Shown piece after piece: positions 49,212 through 60,679 of a stretch of 64,000 nt of DNA. The notes under the pieces are model-generated. The model was not told the origin of the DNA. It saw nothing but the letters and a program-made list of their open reading frames with translations, and searched no databases. The stretch is from assembly GCA_905331475.1 (NCBI GenBank), contig CAJNYU010003300.1:1-64000 (forward strand), written 5' to 3'. This stretch comes from Rotaria socialis (Eukaryota; Rotifera; Eurotatoria; Philodinida; Philodinidae). A program made the position numbers and the translations under genes. The number at the start of each line of letters is the position of its first letter. The stretch's first letter is position 1.

Positions 49212-52200
49212 ATGAGTTTAGCAGTTCGTCGAACTTGTGCGACATTATTCATCAATAGAAATGTAAAACATTTGTTTCTTTTTTAAAAGATAATCTAACT
49301 TTAAAAAGCACAGGTGTCATTTGATCTTTATCAAAGACAACATTTTGCGTCTTTTCATTCTGTTCCGTTTCATCGTCCGTCGATAACAACATTGCGAAGT
49401 ATGGTGCGCACGACGTCAACTTGCTCTGCACAGCAATCTAATTTACCTAGGTGAAATACGAAACATTGTAGTATTGCTAAGTTTTTTTTGTTGTTGAACA
49501 AAATGGTTATTACTTATTAGATTGCCAGTACCAACGTTAGCTGATACAGCACGGAAATATTTAAAAACAGTTGCACCATTACTTAATAACGATGAATTTA
49601 ATGAGACGAAAAAAGTTTGTCGATATAAAAGTGCATATTCATCAAACAATTGATTGTCTATTAAGATTGTTGAAGAATTTCAACATGAGAGCAAACCATT
49701 ACAAGAGCTGTTATTAAAACGAGCTGACACAGAAGAAAATTGGGTAAGAAGAAAAAACTACGAAACTTAAACTTATACTTTTGCTTTCCTATATCAACTA
49801 GTTATCACAATGGTGGCTTGACAAAGTATATCTTGAATGGCGTTCAAATTTACCTATATTTTATAATCCAGCTTTATTATTACCCCGACAATCATATCGA
49901 GATTTTGATGGACAAATTCAATTTGCAGCTCATGTTATCCAAGGCATTCTACAGTATCGATCATTAATTGATAGGTAATATAGAAGTTTTTTTTTGATTT
50001 TTCCATAAAATCAAATAACAATTTGAAATATTTTATTAAGACTCAAAAAATAGTTCAAATTCAAAGAGCAGGTGTAAGTGTTATTGGATCGAACTTTTTC
50101 CGTTCTAGAAAACTGTTGAAGCGCTTTTGAAAATCAACTCTCTCAATGTTAAGCGATAGTTAGACTTTTGTAGAATATAACAGATGATTGTAACCGAATA
50201 GCGACCAGTCTTTTCAAATGTGTAAAGGAAAACTTTCTCTACTAGACAAGAGTGCTCATATCAGAATCTACTGGTACAAAACAAAAACATTATAGAAGCC
50301 CTTATTTTTTTAAAATTATTTGATAACTGAAATGAACTCAATTCTTTTTAGCAATCAGATACCAGTTGATCGTTTTGGTTCAGATCCACTCTGTATGGAT
50401 CAATATAGAAAAGTTCTCGGTATATGTCGTATTCCGGCCAAATCCATTGATCGACTTCATCTATATAATAAAACAGGTCATCGTCATGTTGCAGTATTTC
50501 ATCGAAATAATGTAAATATAATTTAAATTTTCTTTTCGAATAGTTGCATAAATAATTTTTTCTTCAAGATATATCGACTGCCAGTATATGATGATCAAGG
50601 AAATAAATTGTCGGCTGCGGATATTTATAGTTCGTTGAAAAAACTTGCTGACTCAAAAGGATCCGATGAAAAACAAACACTAATTGGTCATTTAACAGCT
50701 GATGAAAGACAACTTTGGGCACCTATTCATGAACAATTATCATTGGGTACAAATTTATTAGAATAAAAAAAAAATCATTCAGCTATTTATTTTTTTAGTT
50801 CCTGAAAATAAAAATTTTTTTGACACGATAAATGACAGTTTATTTGTATTATGTCTTGATGAGAACTATCAATCATCAAGTGGAACGGCAATAAAAAAAG
50901 ATACTCAAACATTAATCGGTCTCAATTTTCTACATGGTGGTGGAACCAAATATAATACAGCTAATCGATGGTTTGATAAAACGCTTCAAGTAGAAAAACA
51001 ACTGAATCTCTTTCTAGCTTTGTTTACATCTAAGAGAAAATTGATCTTCATTTTAAGGTTATTGTAGCACCTGATGGTTATAGTGGTGTGAATTATGAAC
51101 ATTCATTAGCCGAAGGTGGAATAATTACAGCTCTTGTTGATTATGTTCTTGATCACTGGTAAAATATTATTTGATGAAATCATTTCATATGATGACAATT
51201 TTCTTTCTATTAGTAAAACAACACAACCACTTGTGTCTACCAATAAACCATCATTATTAAACAAATGTCAAGTTGTTATACCGAAAGATGTCGAACAATC
51301 GATTAGCGAAAGTGAAAAACGTGTTAATAAGTAGGAATAAAAACCGTTTCGTTTTTCAATATCATTTTTACGATTTATAGATTTATTGAAAATTGTGATT
51401 TAACAGTTTATAAATATCCTGAATTTGGTAAAGAATTTGCTAAACAAAATAAATTGAGCATAGGTAAAAAAGAAGATAAAATTTGAATAAATAGAAATCG
51501 TGGAATTCTTTTTTTTTAGATGGAATGATTCAAGTTGCTTTACAAGTTGCCTATTTTCGGTCAGTATTACAATAGATTTCAAAGCTCGCTTTAACTATGT
51601 AATAAGTTCAATAGAAGTACATATGTTAATGGATCTGAATGACATGAACAACTTAATTGTTCACGTACGCATATCTTTATCTGGAAAAACAACATCATAG
51701 AAACAAGTTGATTTCTATTGAATCTGCTGCCTCTTTCGTAGTTAAAAAAAAAGTAATTCTAACTCTGAAGTAATTTTGAATGACCTGTCATTCTCTCATC
51801 AAACTCATTGTATTGCAATTTATCTTGTCATACATTTTCAATTCTAAATTTGATTGATGCTTCTTGTTCAAATTGTACTGATATTTAAAAGAATACTTGG
51901 GACATATTGATATTTCAATAGCCACAAGTTAAGATGTTGAAATCTTCACCAATTTTTCATCGCTCAATAGAATCCACACAATACAGAGAATCCCAATTCG
52001 CATGAAAAAAAAACTTCATCATTGTTCGATGTCATAATCAGTAACAAACATTATTTCGAATTTACAGATTCGGCTTATTGACTTTCTGGAATATATGAAT
52101 TTCAATGATTACTTTTAGAATGCATGGTAAATGTGGTGCTACTTATGAAAGTGGTTCTTTACGTCGTTATCATCTTGGTCGAACTGAAACTATTCGTTCA

Positions 52201-52867
52201 TGTACATTAGAAGCACAACAATTTGCTCGTGCTATGAGTGAACAACATAATGAAACAGGATCGAATACTAAATATGAGCTATTTCTTAAAGCTATGCAAG
52301 CGCAGCGACAATATACTACTGATGTAAATTAGATCAAATATTTTAAAAAATACTCTCTTATTTCTATAATTCAATTTGAATGTAGGCAATAAATGCTAAA
52401 GGTATTGATCGACATCTCTTGGGGTTACGATTGATTGCAGCTGAAAATAATTTACCAAAACCTGCTCTTTATAATCATATAAGTTATAAACGTGCAATGC
52501 ATTACATTCTTTCAACAAGTCAAGTAATTTGTTAATTTAGCATCGTTAGAAGAAAAAAATCGAAGGGTCTTGTGAACATTTTAGGTTGGAGCTAAACATG
52601 ATTGCGTAATGATTTATGGGCCGGCAGTTGATGATGGCTGTAAGTTATTTGTTTTTATTATTTTTGCTTTTATTAAGTTCAAATAATTTAGATGGTTGTT
52701 GTTATAATCCACGTAATGATTCAATAAATTACATGGTAACAACTTTCAAAATAAATAATGGAGGAACAAATCCAATAGAATTTTCCAACCATTTTAATAG
52801 CAGTCTTACAGATATACGATCTTTAATTGAAGTTAATACGGCGAAGACAATGAAAGCAAAATTATAA
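49212..52867 (+). CDS. CRAT: Carnitine O-acetyltransferase
   Basis: Sixteen exons join in phase to give 658 residues (49212-49262, 49314-49450, 49521-49614, 49666-49743, 49802-49974, 50352-50511, 50569-50746, 50799-50989, 51058-51158, 51214-51330, 51381-51463, 51520-51559, 52119-52323, 52386-52523, 52585-52639, 52692-52867). It starts like the choline/carnitine acyltransferase fold (LPRLPVPTLADTARKYL). The catalytic histidine is His369 in GVNYEHSLAEGG. The carnitine-site block is YHLGRTETIRSCT and the STS motif is at 579-581. The enzyme reversibly moves acetyl between CoA and carnitine. The Arg/Ser/Thr-rich N-terminus of about 65 residues looks like a mitochondrial presequence, while the C-terminus AKL is a peroxisomal PTS1-like signal. 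Most introns are about 50 nt; introns 5 and 12 are 377 and 559 nt. Intron 12 uses a weak GTCAGT donor. Confidence 0.95.
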
Positions 52868-52965
52868 ATAAAACGATTTATTCTCTCTTTCTTTTTCTTT
52901 TTCTTTTTTTCTTCTTATCCTTAATCATCTTGATTGTAAAAGGTGATATAATTAGTTGTATTCGC

Positions 52966-52986
52966 CATTCTTTTTTCTAATTTTAG
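52966..52986 (+). promoter_or_regulatory. 3' splice site in the CRAT-ADI1 gap
   Basis: CATTCTTTTTTCTAATTTTAG ends at 52986, 24 nt before the ADI1 ATG and 119 nt after the CRAT stop. The polypyrimidine tract is among the strongest in the window and no cis donor is evident, which fits trans-splicing of a downstream operon gene. Confidence 0.5.
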
Positions 52987-53010
52987 ATTTGAATAAAACA
53001 AACTACTATC

Positions 53011-53795
53011 ATGGTATAATCAATTTTATGTTTGAATTTTGTAAATGATTAATGATATACATAGGTACGATGTTGGTATATGGACGATGTACAAGATAAT
53101 CCACAAGATGATCACCGATTGAAGGATATTGATGTACCTACATTATGTGACCGTACTGGTGTTCAAGTATGGCATTTTGAGCCAGAGAAGACTTTTGCTA
53201 ATAATGAATGCCCTTCATTGGCAAAACTTAAACAAGATCGAGGGTAAACATGAGAAATCTTTTGACACAAAACCAAAATCTATTAAGATTGTTCTTTTGA
53301 GACGATAATATTCAATTTATTTACTACTACTGAGGGCTGTTATTTTTTTAATTTATGCGATATATAGATACACGTACGAGGATGAAGTAAAAGTGCAACC
53401 ATCTATGGAAAAATATGAAGAAAAATTAAAAATGTTCTTTGCTGAACATATACATACCGATGAAGAAATTCGCCTCGTACTTGACGGTTCAGGCTTCTTT
53501 GATGTACGTGATTGCGATGATAAATGGATGAGAATTCATGTTTTCCCTGGAGATTTAATTATTCTGCCAGCTGGTAATGGAAACAATTCTTAACGTATAT
53601 CGATTAATTTATTATTATTTCTTTGTTCTTTGTTCTAAAGGAATGTATCATCGATTTATACCTGACAGCAAAAATTTTATTCATGTTAGACGCTTTTTTC
53701 TTGGTGAACCCGTGTGGACACCAGTCAATCGACCCGATGGTGATACACATCCATCCCGCCAGGATTATGTCAAAAATTTGAAACATCATAACTAA
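53011..53795 (+). CDS. ADI1: Acireductone dioxygenase
   Basis: Four exons join in phase (53011-53013, 53065-53243, 53368-53573, 53641-53795) to give 180 residues. The first coding exon contributes the ATG alone; the next resumes VRCWYMDD, as in other ARD proteins. The cupin metal ligands are all present at the usual positions: H88 and H90 in [11 protein letters not shown]94, and H133 in GMYHRF. Other family blocks are [22 protein letters not shown] and [12 protein letters not shown]. With Fe(II) the enzyme converts acireductone to the ketoacid precursor of methionine plus formate in the methionine salvage pathway (cytosol, nucleus). It is the last of three tightly packed plus-strand genes and converges on the MFS gene, with 83 bp between stops. 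Confidence 0.97.
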
Positions 53796-53878
53796 ATTCA
53801 CATGCGAAAAGACTATTATTTAATTTATTTTGACAGAAACCAGTGATCTTTTCTTGCCATTTTTAAGCTTCAACATAT

Positions 53879-55237
53879 TTATTTCTCAGTATTTTTCATT
53901 TTCTTAAACTGAAAGTTAACATATAACAGCGTAAATCCATAAAGCAGTGAAGCTGAAATAATTACTATTAATAAAATTAAAATAAAGCCTATAGGTCCTA
54001 ATAATTTTGGATTGATCATATAACCAATTAATAGTGGAATTACTGCATCGCCAGCTGAACCTCCAACAGCCAAAATTGATATTCGTCTGCCTGTTAAAGA
54101 TATTTGTTTTTCAGTAAAAGCAATAGCCGATGGATAGATTGATCCAACCGATAATCCGAATAAAACAGAACCAATCCAAAGTATCAATGATGATTTATTT
54201 AAAATTAATAATAATGACATGGAACCAATGCAACCAATTAAATCTGTCATAAGCATTTGTATTGGAGAGAGTTTGATTGACAGTACTACACCACAAAATC
54301 GACTGAGGGTAAATGAAGCCCAAAATACAGAATTAAGATATGCAGCTATATCTTTTTTAAAATTTAAATGTAAACTTGCGTAAGTATGTATATAAGCTCC
54401 GAAAGCTGATTCTCCACCAACATACAAGAGAATAAATATTGTCATTAAAGCTAGAAAAAGTTTTTTTCCAGATGATTTCGTTTGATCATCGGGTACAATC
54501 GTTGTTTCTAATTTTCTATCTTCAAAAGTGGCTTCTTTATTTTCTAAAGTAATTTCTTTGTGTTTTTTTGAACATAATTCATCACGTATAGCATAGATTG
54601 AAATCCAAACTAGATTCGGTATTTGTAAACATCCGATTAACCAATAAGCATAATGCCATTGATCAAGTGGACTTGCATCTTGAAGAAATGGTGCGATAAT
54701 TAACGGCGAAAGAAAAGCTCCAACACCAAATGCACCATGAAGTGCTTGTAAATATGGATTAACATTTACTTGTGCATAATAACGTATAGTTAAAAGTTGA
54801 GAAAGATTATCAACTACACCAGCTGTTAAACTCCACATTAAATGTACAATAATCATTGGTATAATATGATACATAAATGGAATGATTACTGTTGCTGCAG
54901 ACATGAAAAAAAGTGAACATGCTAAAAACGTTCGACCCAATAGAGGAAAAGCATCAATAAGAAATCCACTGGCTAAAGTACCAACTAAAAATCCAAATGA
55001 ACGTGTAAATAATATATAAACAACTCGATCCAATGGAGAGTTTATTTGTTCACCGAATTTAAGTAATGTTGGCCCAATAAGGCCAGAACCGAATCCCAAC
55101 GATAGAAATGTATAAAACAATGCAAGAAAATAAATAATAGAAACTTTTTTATCAGATGTTTTTGATAATTTCTTTTCATTAGTATTAGATCCAACATAAC
55201 TATGAAGAGACACCGCTGATGTTGATAATGAATGCAT
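53879..55237 (-). CDS. MFS transporter, MFSD4/NaGLT1-like
   Basis: A single exon encodes 452 residues with about twelve hydrophobic helices and a charged central loop (about 225-260, rich in Lys, Glu and Asp) between the two six-helix halves. The first half includes FLSLGFGSGLIGPTLL and the motif-A-like loop GFLIDAFPLLGRTFL. The second half includes SGKKLFLALMTIFILLYVGG, ESAFGAYIHTY and SVGSIYPSAIAFTEKQ. This pattern is closest to the MFSD4 group (sodium-dependent glucose transporter 1-like), which suggests sugar transport at the plasma membrane; the substrate is inferred. The gene is intronless while its neighbours average many introns, so retroposition or acquisition is possible. Confidence 0.88.
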   Translation of the reverse strand: MHSLSTSAVSLHSYVGSNTNEKKLSKTSDKKVSIIYFLALFYTFLSLGFGSGLIGPTLLKFGEQINSPLDRVVYILFTRSFGFLVGTLASGFLIDAFPLLGRTFLACSLFFMSAATVIIPFMYHIIPMIIVHLMWSLTAGVVDNLSQLLTIRYYAQVNVNPYLQALHGAFGVGAFLSPLIIAPFLQDASPLDQWHYAYWLIGCLQIPNLVWISIYAIRDELCSKKHKEITLENKEATFEDRKLETTIVPDDQTKSSGKKLFLALMTIFILLYVGGESAFGAYIHTYASLHLNFKKDIAAYLNSVFWASFTLSRFCGVVLSIKLSPIQMLMTDLIGCIGSMSLLLILNKSSLILWIGSVLFGLSVGSIYPSAIAFTEKQISLTGRRISILAVGGSAGDAVIPLLIGYMINPKLLGPIGFILILLIVIISASLLYGFTLLYVNFQFKKMKNTEK

Positions 55238-56641
55238 TCTATTGTGAATATTTTTCTCTTGACTTACGTTGTTTTGTGCTTATCAAGCGTGATGAAGTAT
55301 AGAACTTATCTACATAAAACATAGCTAGAAAAAGTTAATAATAGAAGAAAAGTCGATCTATTGTGGTTGCTCATTGTAGTCAAGCAACAATTGCTAATGG
55401 TGAATTTAGGTGTATGCTATGATGTGGCATTTTAATATCATGAATTCATGTTCTATAGGCAAATACAAGTATGAAATAGAACATTTATAATCTTTACAAG
55501 TGCATTAACAACTTTGATGACATCGTGGTGAGTTCTACATCATAAATATTTACTCGGATATTTTAGACAATGCGCAATAAGCCCAAGAGGCCTATATATT
55601 TATGCGTTAAGTTGCTGTATTTAACTGTTAACGTACAACACGTCACCGCTACTACTGACGTGTGAATTTTTATAAACTTCAACATGTGTTTTCTGTTGTC
55701 TGTCCTCAACTTGATAATCTTTCAGTCGTTAATTTTTGATGTTTTTTCTCTAAACTTTAAAATATTAATATTGACTACGCGATAGTCTCTCTATTTACTA
55801 TTCAAAAATTTCATTAAAAAATAAGTATTTAGTAATAGTTTGCTATTAGTAATTTATACAAATCACAATTGTGTGCAACTAGTAGAAAGAGTAAGCTGCT
55901 ATTTAAGGTGAAGGAAACGCAAAACTCGAGCAGTCTTAATTTTTTAATTTTTAATCTATGTTTAGGTACAACTTGACATGCTGAATCCGAATATATATAG
56001 CATATTTGAAAAAACCTACTGTATAGTAATGAAAAATCGAAAAACTTGTAAAAATTCAAATTTCACAAAATCTGACTTTTTTTTTAGAAACTTTCCTACA
56101 GTTCCTATATAACATTTATTGCAATGTTAAACGATTGATTTTCTTAATCTACATAACAAACTGATTCTGAAAATATAGTTACGAATTTTCTAGCGTTTTC
56201 TTTTATGTTCGAGAAAATTCCATTTATATCATCTACTCGAAATCGCCACTTCTTTCGATGGAAAATGCATCAAGTAATTTTTTAACAAACATAATGCTTT
56301 TATTTCATTATGAGTATATTCATCATAGTAGGCTTATAAAAAATAAGCATTCTTTTTAATTAACTCGCTTTCTTTCTTGGCATATGATCTTTATTTTCAT
56401 AAAATTTTAAATCGGCAGGATGATTCATCACTTTGCAGAGAATTTTTAATTCAAAGTTTATCTTTCCGTATTTTTATTGATTTAAAACGGTTAAAAATTC
56501 AACAAAAGTGATGTTTGAATCGTTTCGAAAACGACTTAACAGCTGAAACTTTTAGTTTTCGCTGACTATCATTTTTTGTATTGCTAATAGTGTAGCAGTT
56601 GATATTCCCATCTATAAATATTTCATGGAAGCTCAGTTCTG

Positions 56642-56676
<35 letters not shown>

Positions 56677-56823
56677 TTAATGAGTCATCACTTGTCCACT
56701 GTAGTAGTAAAAGAATAGCTTGAAATAAAACAAAACTATTGTAAATTTAGAGAAAAATCTTTTAGAGATTTTTTTAAAAATTTTATCAACTTCTTTTTCT
56801 AGTGAAAGATTTCACTTGTTTTG
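55238..56823. other. Intergenic, no gene seen
   Basis: AT-rich, with a (TA)n microsatellite at 56643-56673. No exon recognised. Confidence 0.5.
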
Positions 56824-58503
56824 ATGCCACAAAAATCCAAAAGAAAATGCCGTGCAGCGACGGCTGCGAAAAGAAGGTGGACAACGGAAATATTCGAAAA
56901 ATCAGATAATGACTCATAAGAAGAGGATTTAATGAATTCCAGCAATATAAGTGCACATGAACAAGAAGAGTTCTTATTAAAGGACAAATTAACATACTGG
57001 ACATCGGTGATTTATTTGAAATATTGAAAAATCAGAATTCTTTACGATCATTATTAGTGTTAATTTATTTATCATTAACATATTTTGGTGTATCCTGGAG
57101 AAAAGTGGATTTGTTTTTAAGCCAAATTGGTTCACTGAGTGCTGAACCTTGTCACAAATGGAGTGAGATTTTCATTAATGGTGATCTAGACGAGTTTCTT
57201 GAAGATTGCAGAGGTGGTCAACGGGAACCAAGCTTCTTCGACGCCTTTCCTGAATTAAAAAATATGGCAAAATTATATGCTTTGGAAGGCTGCCAGAGGA
57301 AATCGGCGTCGTTTACTTCTTTAGAGCTAGCTCAATATTTGGACAAATACTACTATGCTTTTACAGCAGAGGTGAGAGGATCTGAAATATTTATATGATT
57401 TATATTCACTAGGATGTAAAAATTTTAATAGCAGCTGGGAAGGAATGTTTTTCACTGTTGAATAGTTTTAAAGTTTACCTTAATATAGTTTTGTGTTGTT
57501 CTTTTTACTTAGTTTTTTTTCTATTGCATAGACAAAGACTACCAATACTTTGGTTAGATCAGAAAAAGCATGCCGCCTAGATCTTCGTCGTTGGGACTGC
57601 AAATTTGAAAAGAACACTGCTAAGCCGTATTGGGCTGGACACGAACGAATCGATGTGATTGAAGCTCGAAAAACTTTTGTTCAAAATTTTTTACCTAAAA
57701 AAGACAATTACTATTTGATCAGCGAAGGTGACAATCCTCAATGGATCGTTCCACAAAATAATCCTACGATTTTGCTTTGTATGGGTTTTATCTGTTTGAG
57801 CTCTTAATCTCTTGGTATTTCTTTGGTTGTATTCTGATTTAGTTCATGATGAATCCTGCTTCAGAAGCGGAGAAACATCAGCAAAACGTTGGTTTTTTTT
57901 CTGAACAAACCACCCCATTTTTTAACAAAGGACGTGGGCGATCACTAATGTTATCGGATTTCTTGGTCTCTCATCCAAAAAAACCGTTTTTTCAACTATC
58001 ACAGTCTGAGTGGGCAACAGCAGTTGCACAATATCCTGAACTGATGGAAGACAATCTTATTGAATACATTGAAAGATCAGCTTCTGCGTCAATTCAAGTG
58101 GACCATGGAGCTTATTTTGATAACGACGCAGGGATTAGTCAATTTACTCGCTTATTCAAAATGTTACCTTTCAAGGAAGCATATAAAAATCATTTGATCA
58201 ATATTGTAGTAGACAACACGCGCACAGATAGTGCTAAAGAATTTTCACTAGAAAATTTTGGTATGAAATTAGGAACACGCTGTCCCGTGGATCAAATTAA
58301 ATACACGGATGATAAAGGACAACAGCAAAAACTTGATTGTTATTTTACGACCGGGAAAAATATGGGAAAATCTAAGGGACTGCAGATCTTAGCCGAAGAA
58401 CTAAAAATCAAAGTACCAGCTAAAGTTACATTAAAGGATTTAAAACAATTATTAAGTTCACACAATGCCTTTCAAAATCACATCGCTCACAAATCAGCTA
58501 AAA
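56824..58503 (+). pseudogene. DDE-type transposase, broken and 3'-truncated
   Basis: It begins ATG-PQKSKRKCRAATAAKRRW, typical of transposase N-termini. A stop codon at 56917-56919 and a frameshift near 56985 follow. The frame then continues (HKWSEIFINGDLDEFL, GGQREPSFFDAFPEL) through two introns (donor at 57372, acceptor at 57531; donor at 57779, acceptor at 57842). The catalytic core starts with HDES and FNKGRGRSLMLSDFL, then VDNARTDSAKEF. A run of eight T at 57893-57900 puts the downstream half one base out of frame. After HIAHKSAK a donor-like GTAAGAC appears, but the exon that should carry the third acidic residue is missing and a MITE follows. It resembles DDE endonucleases common in fungi and some invertebrates; the exact superfamily is uncertain. 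Confidence 0.8.
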
Positions 58504-58681
58504 GTAAGACGTACATTTTCCTTACCAGCTTATCTACCTGTTCTCAAAAGACATCTGCGGTTCGAAGAACCGTTTAATGTCGATCATGTCCACCTCCAGT
58601 CCCAATAAAATAATCGGTTCCAACCAAGAACTAGATTATTTTCAATACATCTTCAACCTGGGCGTTCAAAAATTAAAAGAA

Positions 58682-58960
58682 CCCAGGTCGAACAGTACGG
58701 TCCCTATACGGTTACTTTACGACTATTTTCCGGGCGAAAGTTTGCCGTGATATCTGGCACAGTAATACGGACCGTATGATCATGAGAGTACGAAGCACAA
58801 ACAGTCGTAAACCATGAAAATCCAGTCCCGTTTACGGTACCGTATTACTGTGCCAGGTATTACGGGCAAATACGGCCTATTTACTGCCGCAAATATACCC
58901 TTTTGACATCATTTACCGTCGATAAACAGACTGTAAACGAGTCCGTTTTGATCAACCTGG
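58682..58960. mobile_element. GC-rich MITE (copy B)
   Basis: A 279-bp unit with inverted ends CCCAGGTCGAACAGTACGG and CCGTTTTGATCAACCTGG, flanked by AA on each side. It has an internal palindrome: CTGGCACAGTAATACGG near 58756 and CCGTATTACTGTGCCAG near 58840. Another end-like motif (CAACCTGGG) lies at about 58655, suggesting a second fragment next to it. Confidence 0.7.
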
Positions 58961-59300
58961 AAACAACAGAAATCTCACTTGAACAACTACCAATACATAC
59001 AGTCCATGAAAAATCCTGGCCGAAAATATCGTCCATCCAATTCACCAATAGTTAATCGTCAGCAGTCTAATTCATCAGACCCAATCGGACATCGTGCTAT
59101 CATGATGTCACCAGTGAATAGAAATCAAAATACAGTTTTAATCCCACTACTGATGAACGAGTTAAATGTATATCAGTCTAAGTCACCTAATATATCAACG
59201 CCTACGTCACGACCGCAAACCTATTCCCAAAATCAAACCTCGGTGTCCTTTTCTCCTGCAATACGACGTCAACTAAATGACAGCGATGAAAATCAACAGC
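58961..59300 (+). other. Ser/Asn/Gln/Pro-rich ORF segment, unknown
   Basis: Open in one frame from about 58979 to the telomere-like repeat (MKNPGRKYRPSNSPIVNRQQ ... SFSPAIRRQLNDSDENQQ). The composition is protein-like but low-complexity. It may be an exon of a transposon or a decayed gene; no domain is recognised and no start or splice sites are convincing. Confidence 0.3.
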
Positions 59301-59303
59301 TAG

Positions 59304-59368
59304 GATGTGGGTGTGGGTGGGTGAGGGTCTCAGTTTTCTCATTACCCACCCCTACACCCACACCCTCA
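59304..59368. repeat. Telomere-like TGTGGG hairpin
   Basis: TGTGGGTGTGGGTGGGTGAG is followed, after a 15-bp spacer, by an imperfect inverted copy (ACCCACCCCTACACCCACAC). TGTGGG is, as I recall, the telomere unit of bdelloid rotifers. It is short, interstitial and in both orientations, so it is not an active chromosome end in this assembly. Confidence 0.6.
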
Positions 59369-59819
59369 AAAAGTGATCTTCTGATCAAGATTCCAGTTTG
59401 CGATAGAAAGCAATATTCTGGGTCGATATATATTATCTGCATTGTGAAAATCCAGATCACTATCGAATCGAAAACGTTCAGTGTCACCATTCTACAAAAT
59501 CAACGTAGTTCCATTCATACTTAGAGCCTAGTTCTGATTCTTTTAAACGACGACAAATTAAACGTTCAGTATTATATATACAAATGTTCAGTAAAAATAT
59601 CAAATTGTCAGTGTAAAATTTAATGCTCAGTAACTATTGCGTTTGCGCAGTTAATTAATTGTTTGGTCAGTATTAAAATTAGAGTTTCAGTAATCAATTC
59701 AGTTTGCTGTTTCAAAAATACATTTTTTCAGTAAAAACTAGTATTTTTATCAGTAAATCACTTCTATTTTTTTATGTGTATTTTGATGTAAATAGAACAA
59801 CATTTGTCCACACTGACAG

Positions 59820-60640
59820 ATGATGACGTCATCAGTCAAAAGATACTATGTTACATAGTTGTTCTCGATTTAAGAAAGGAGAAAATTCTCAACGATGTCC
59901 CTTTGTTTGCTCTTTTGTCTATCCTAACTTAATAGCTCATTTTCTAAATAAGCTGAAAAAACCAATGTTGATGCAACATATAAATTGGTGTGGCAAGGAT
60001 TTCCAGTTCTTATTGTTGGTACAACTGATCTTGATTGACATTTTCATTTATTTGGTATGGCTATTTGTTCCAATGAAACGATACAGGATTTTAGATTTAG
60101 ATTTCCTGCTTTACAAGAACGTATACAAAAGTTGAATTTAGAAGAAATTAATTCAGATTTTTGAATTGCTGATGGTGCTGATGTCATACGTAATGCTTTT
60201 CAAGGTGTTTTTGGAGAAAAAAACAATGGCTATGTGTTGGGCACATATGCGTAGAAATGTAGTGAAAAGGATAGAGTCAATGGTAAAGAAATCAGAACAA
60301 GAAGATTTAGTGAATGATGTAGAATCATTATAGTTAGCACAAGATGAACGCATATTTATAAAAGAGTCAAATTTTTTTGTTAAAAAATGGCCGAAAAACG
60401 AATCAAATTTCATAGGATATTTCTAAAACGAATGGTTACCAACGCATAATGTATGGTATGAAGAAGTTGATCATTTTACACCAACTACCAATAATGCTTT
60501 AGATGCCACAAACAATGTTATAAAACAGGAAAATACAATTCGTGAACGTCTACCTTTATCAAGATTTAAAGTATTAGCATTTGAAATTGTTAAAAAATGG
60601 GGCGTGGGTGGGAGTGAATGACAGCAGTACTATCGCATTC
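59820..60640 (+). pseudogene. MULE-family transposase remnant
   Basis: One frame reads TNVDATYKLVWQGFPVLIVG and then FHLFGMAICSNETIQDFRF, the core of the MULE transposase domain with its first catalytic Asp (VDATY). IADGADVIRNAFQ (second Asp region), CWAHMRRNV and NNALDATNNVIK follow. Stops interrupt the core (TGA at 60036-60038, another before IADGAD, TAG after DVESL), and a frameshift lies in an A-run near 60220. The element is inactive. Its ends were not found. Confidence 0.8.
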
Positions 60641-60650
60641 ACATCCACGC
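60597..60650. repeat. GC-rich hairpin
   Basis: GGGGCGTGGGTGGGAGTGAATG pairs imperfectly with CGCATTCACATCCACGCC after a short loop. The GTGGG words resemble those of the hairpin at 59304. Confidence 0.45.
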
Positions 60651-60679
60651 CGAGGAAACTACAAAAGTTATTGAGTTTG

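Noticed and set aside
55235..55270. Apparent 29-nt 5' UTR intron before the MFS gene
   Set aside because: Too short for a real intron and without a pyrimidine tract; the GT and AG are probably coincidental.
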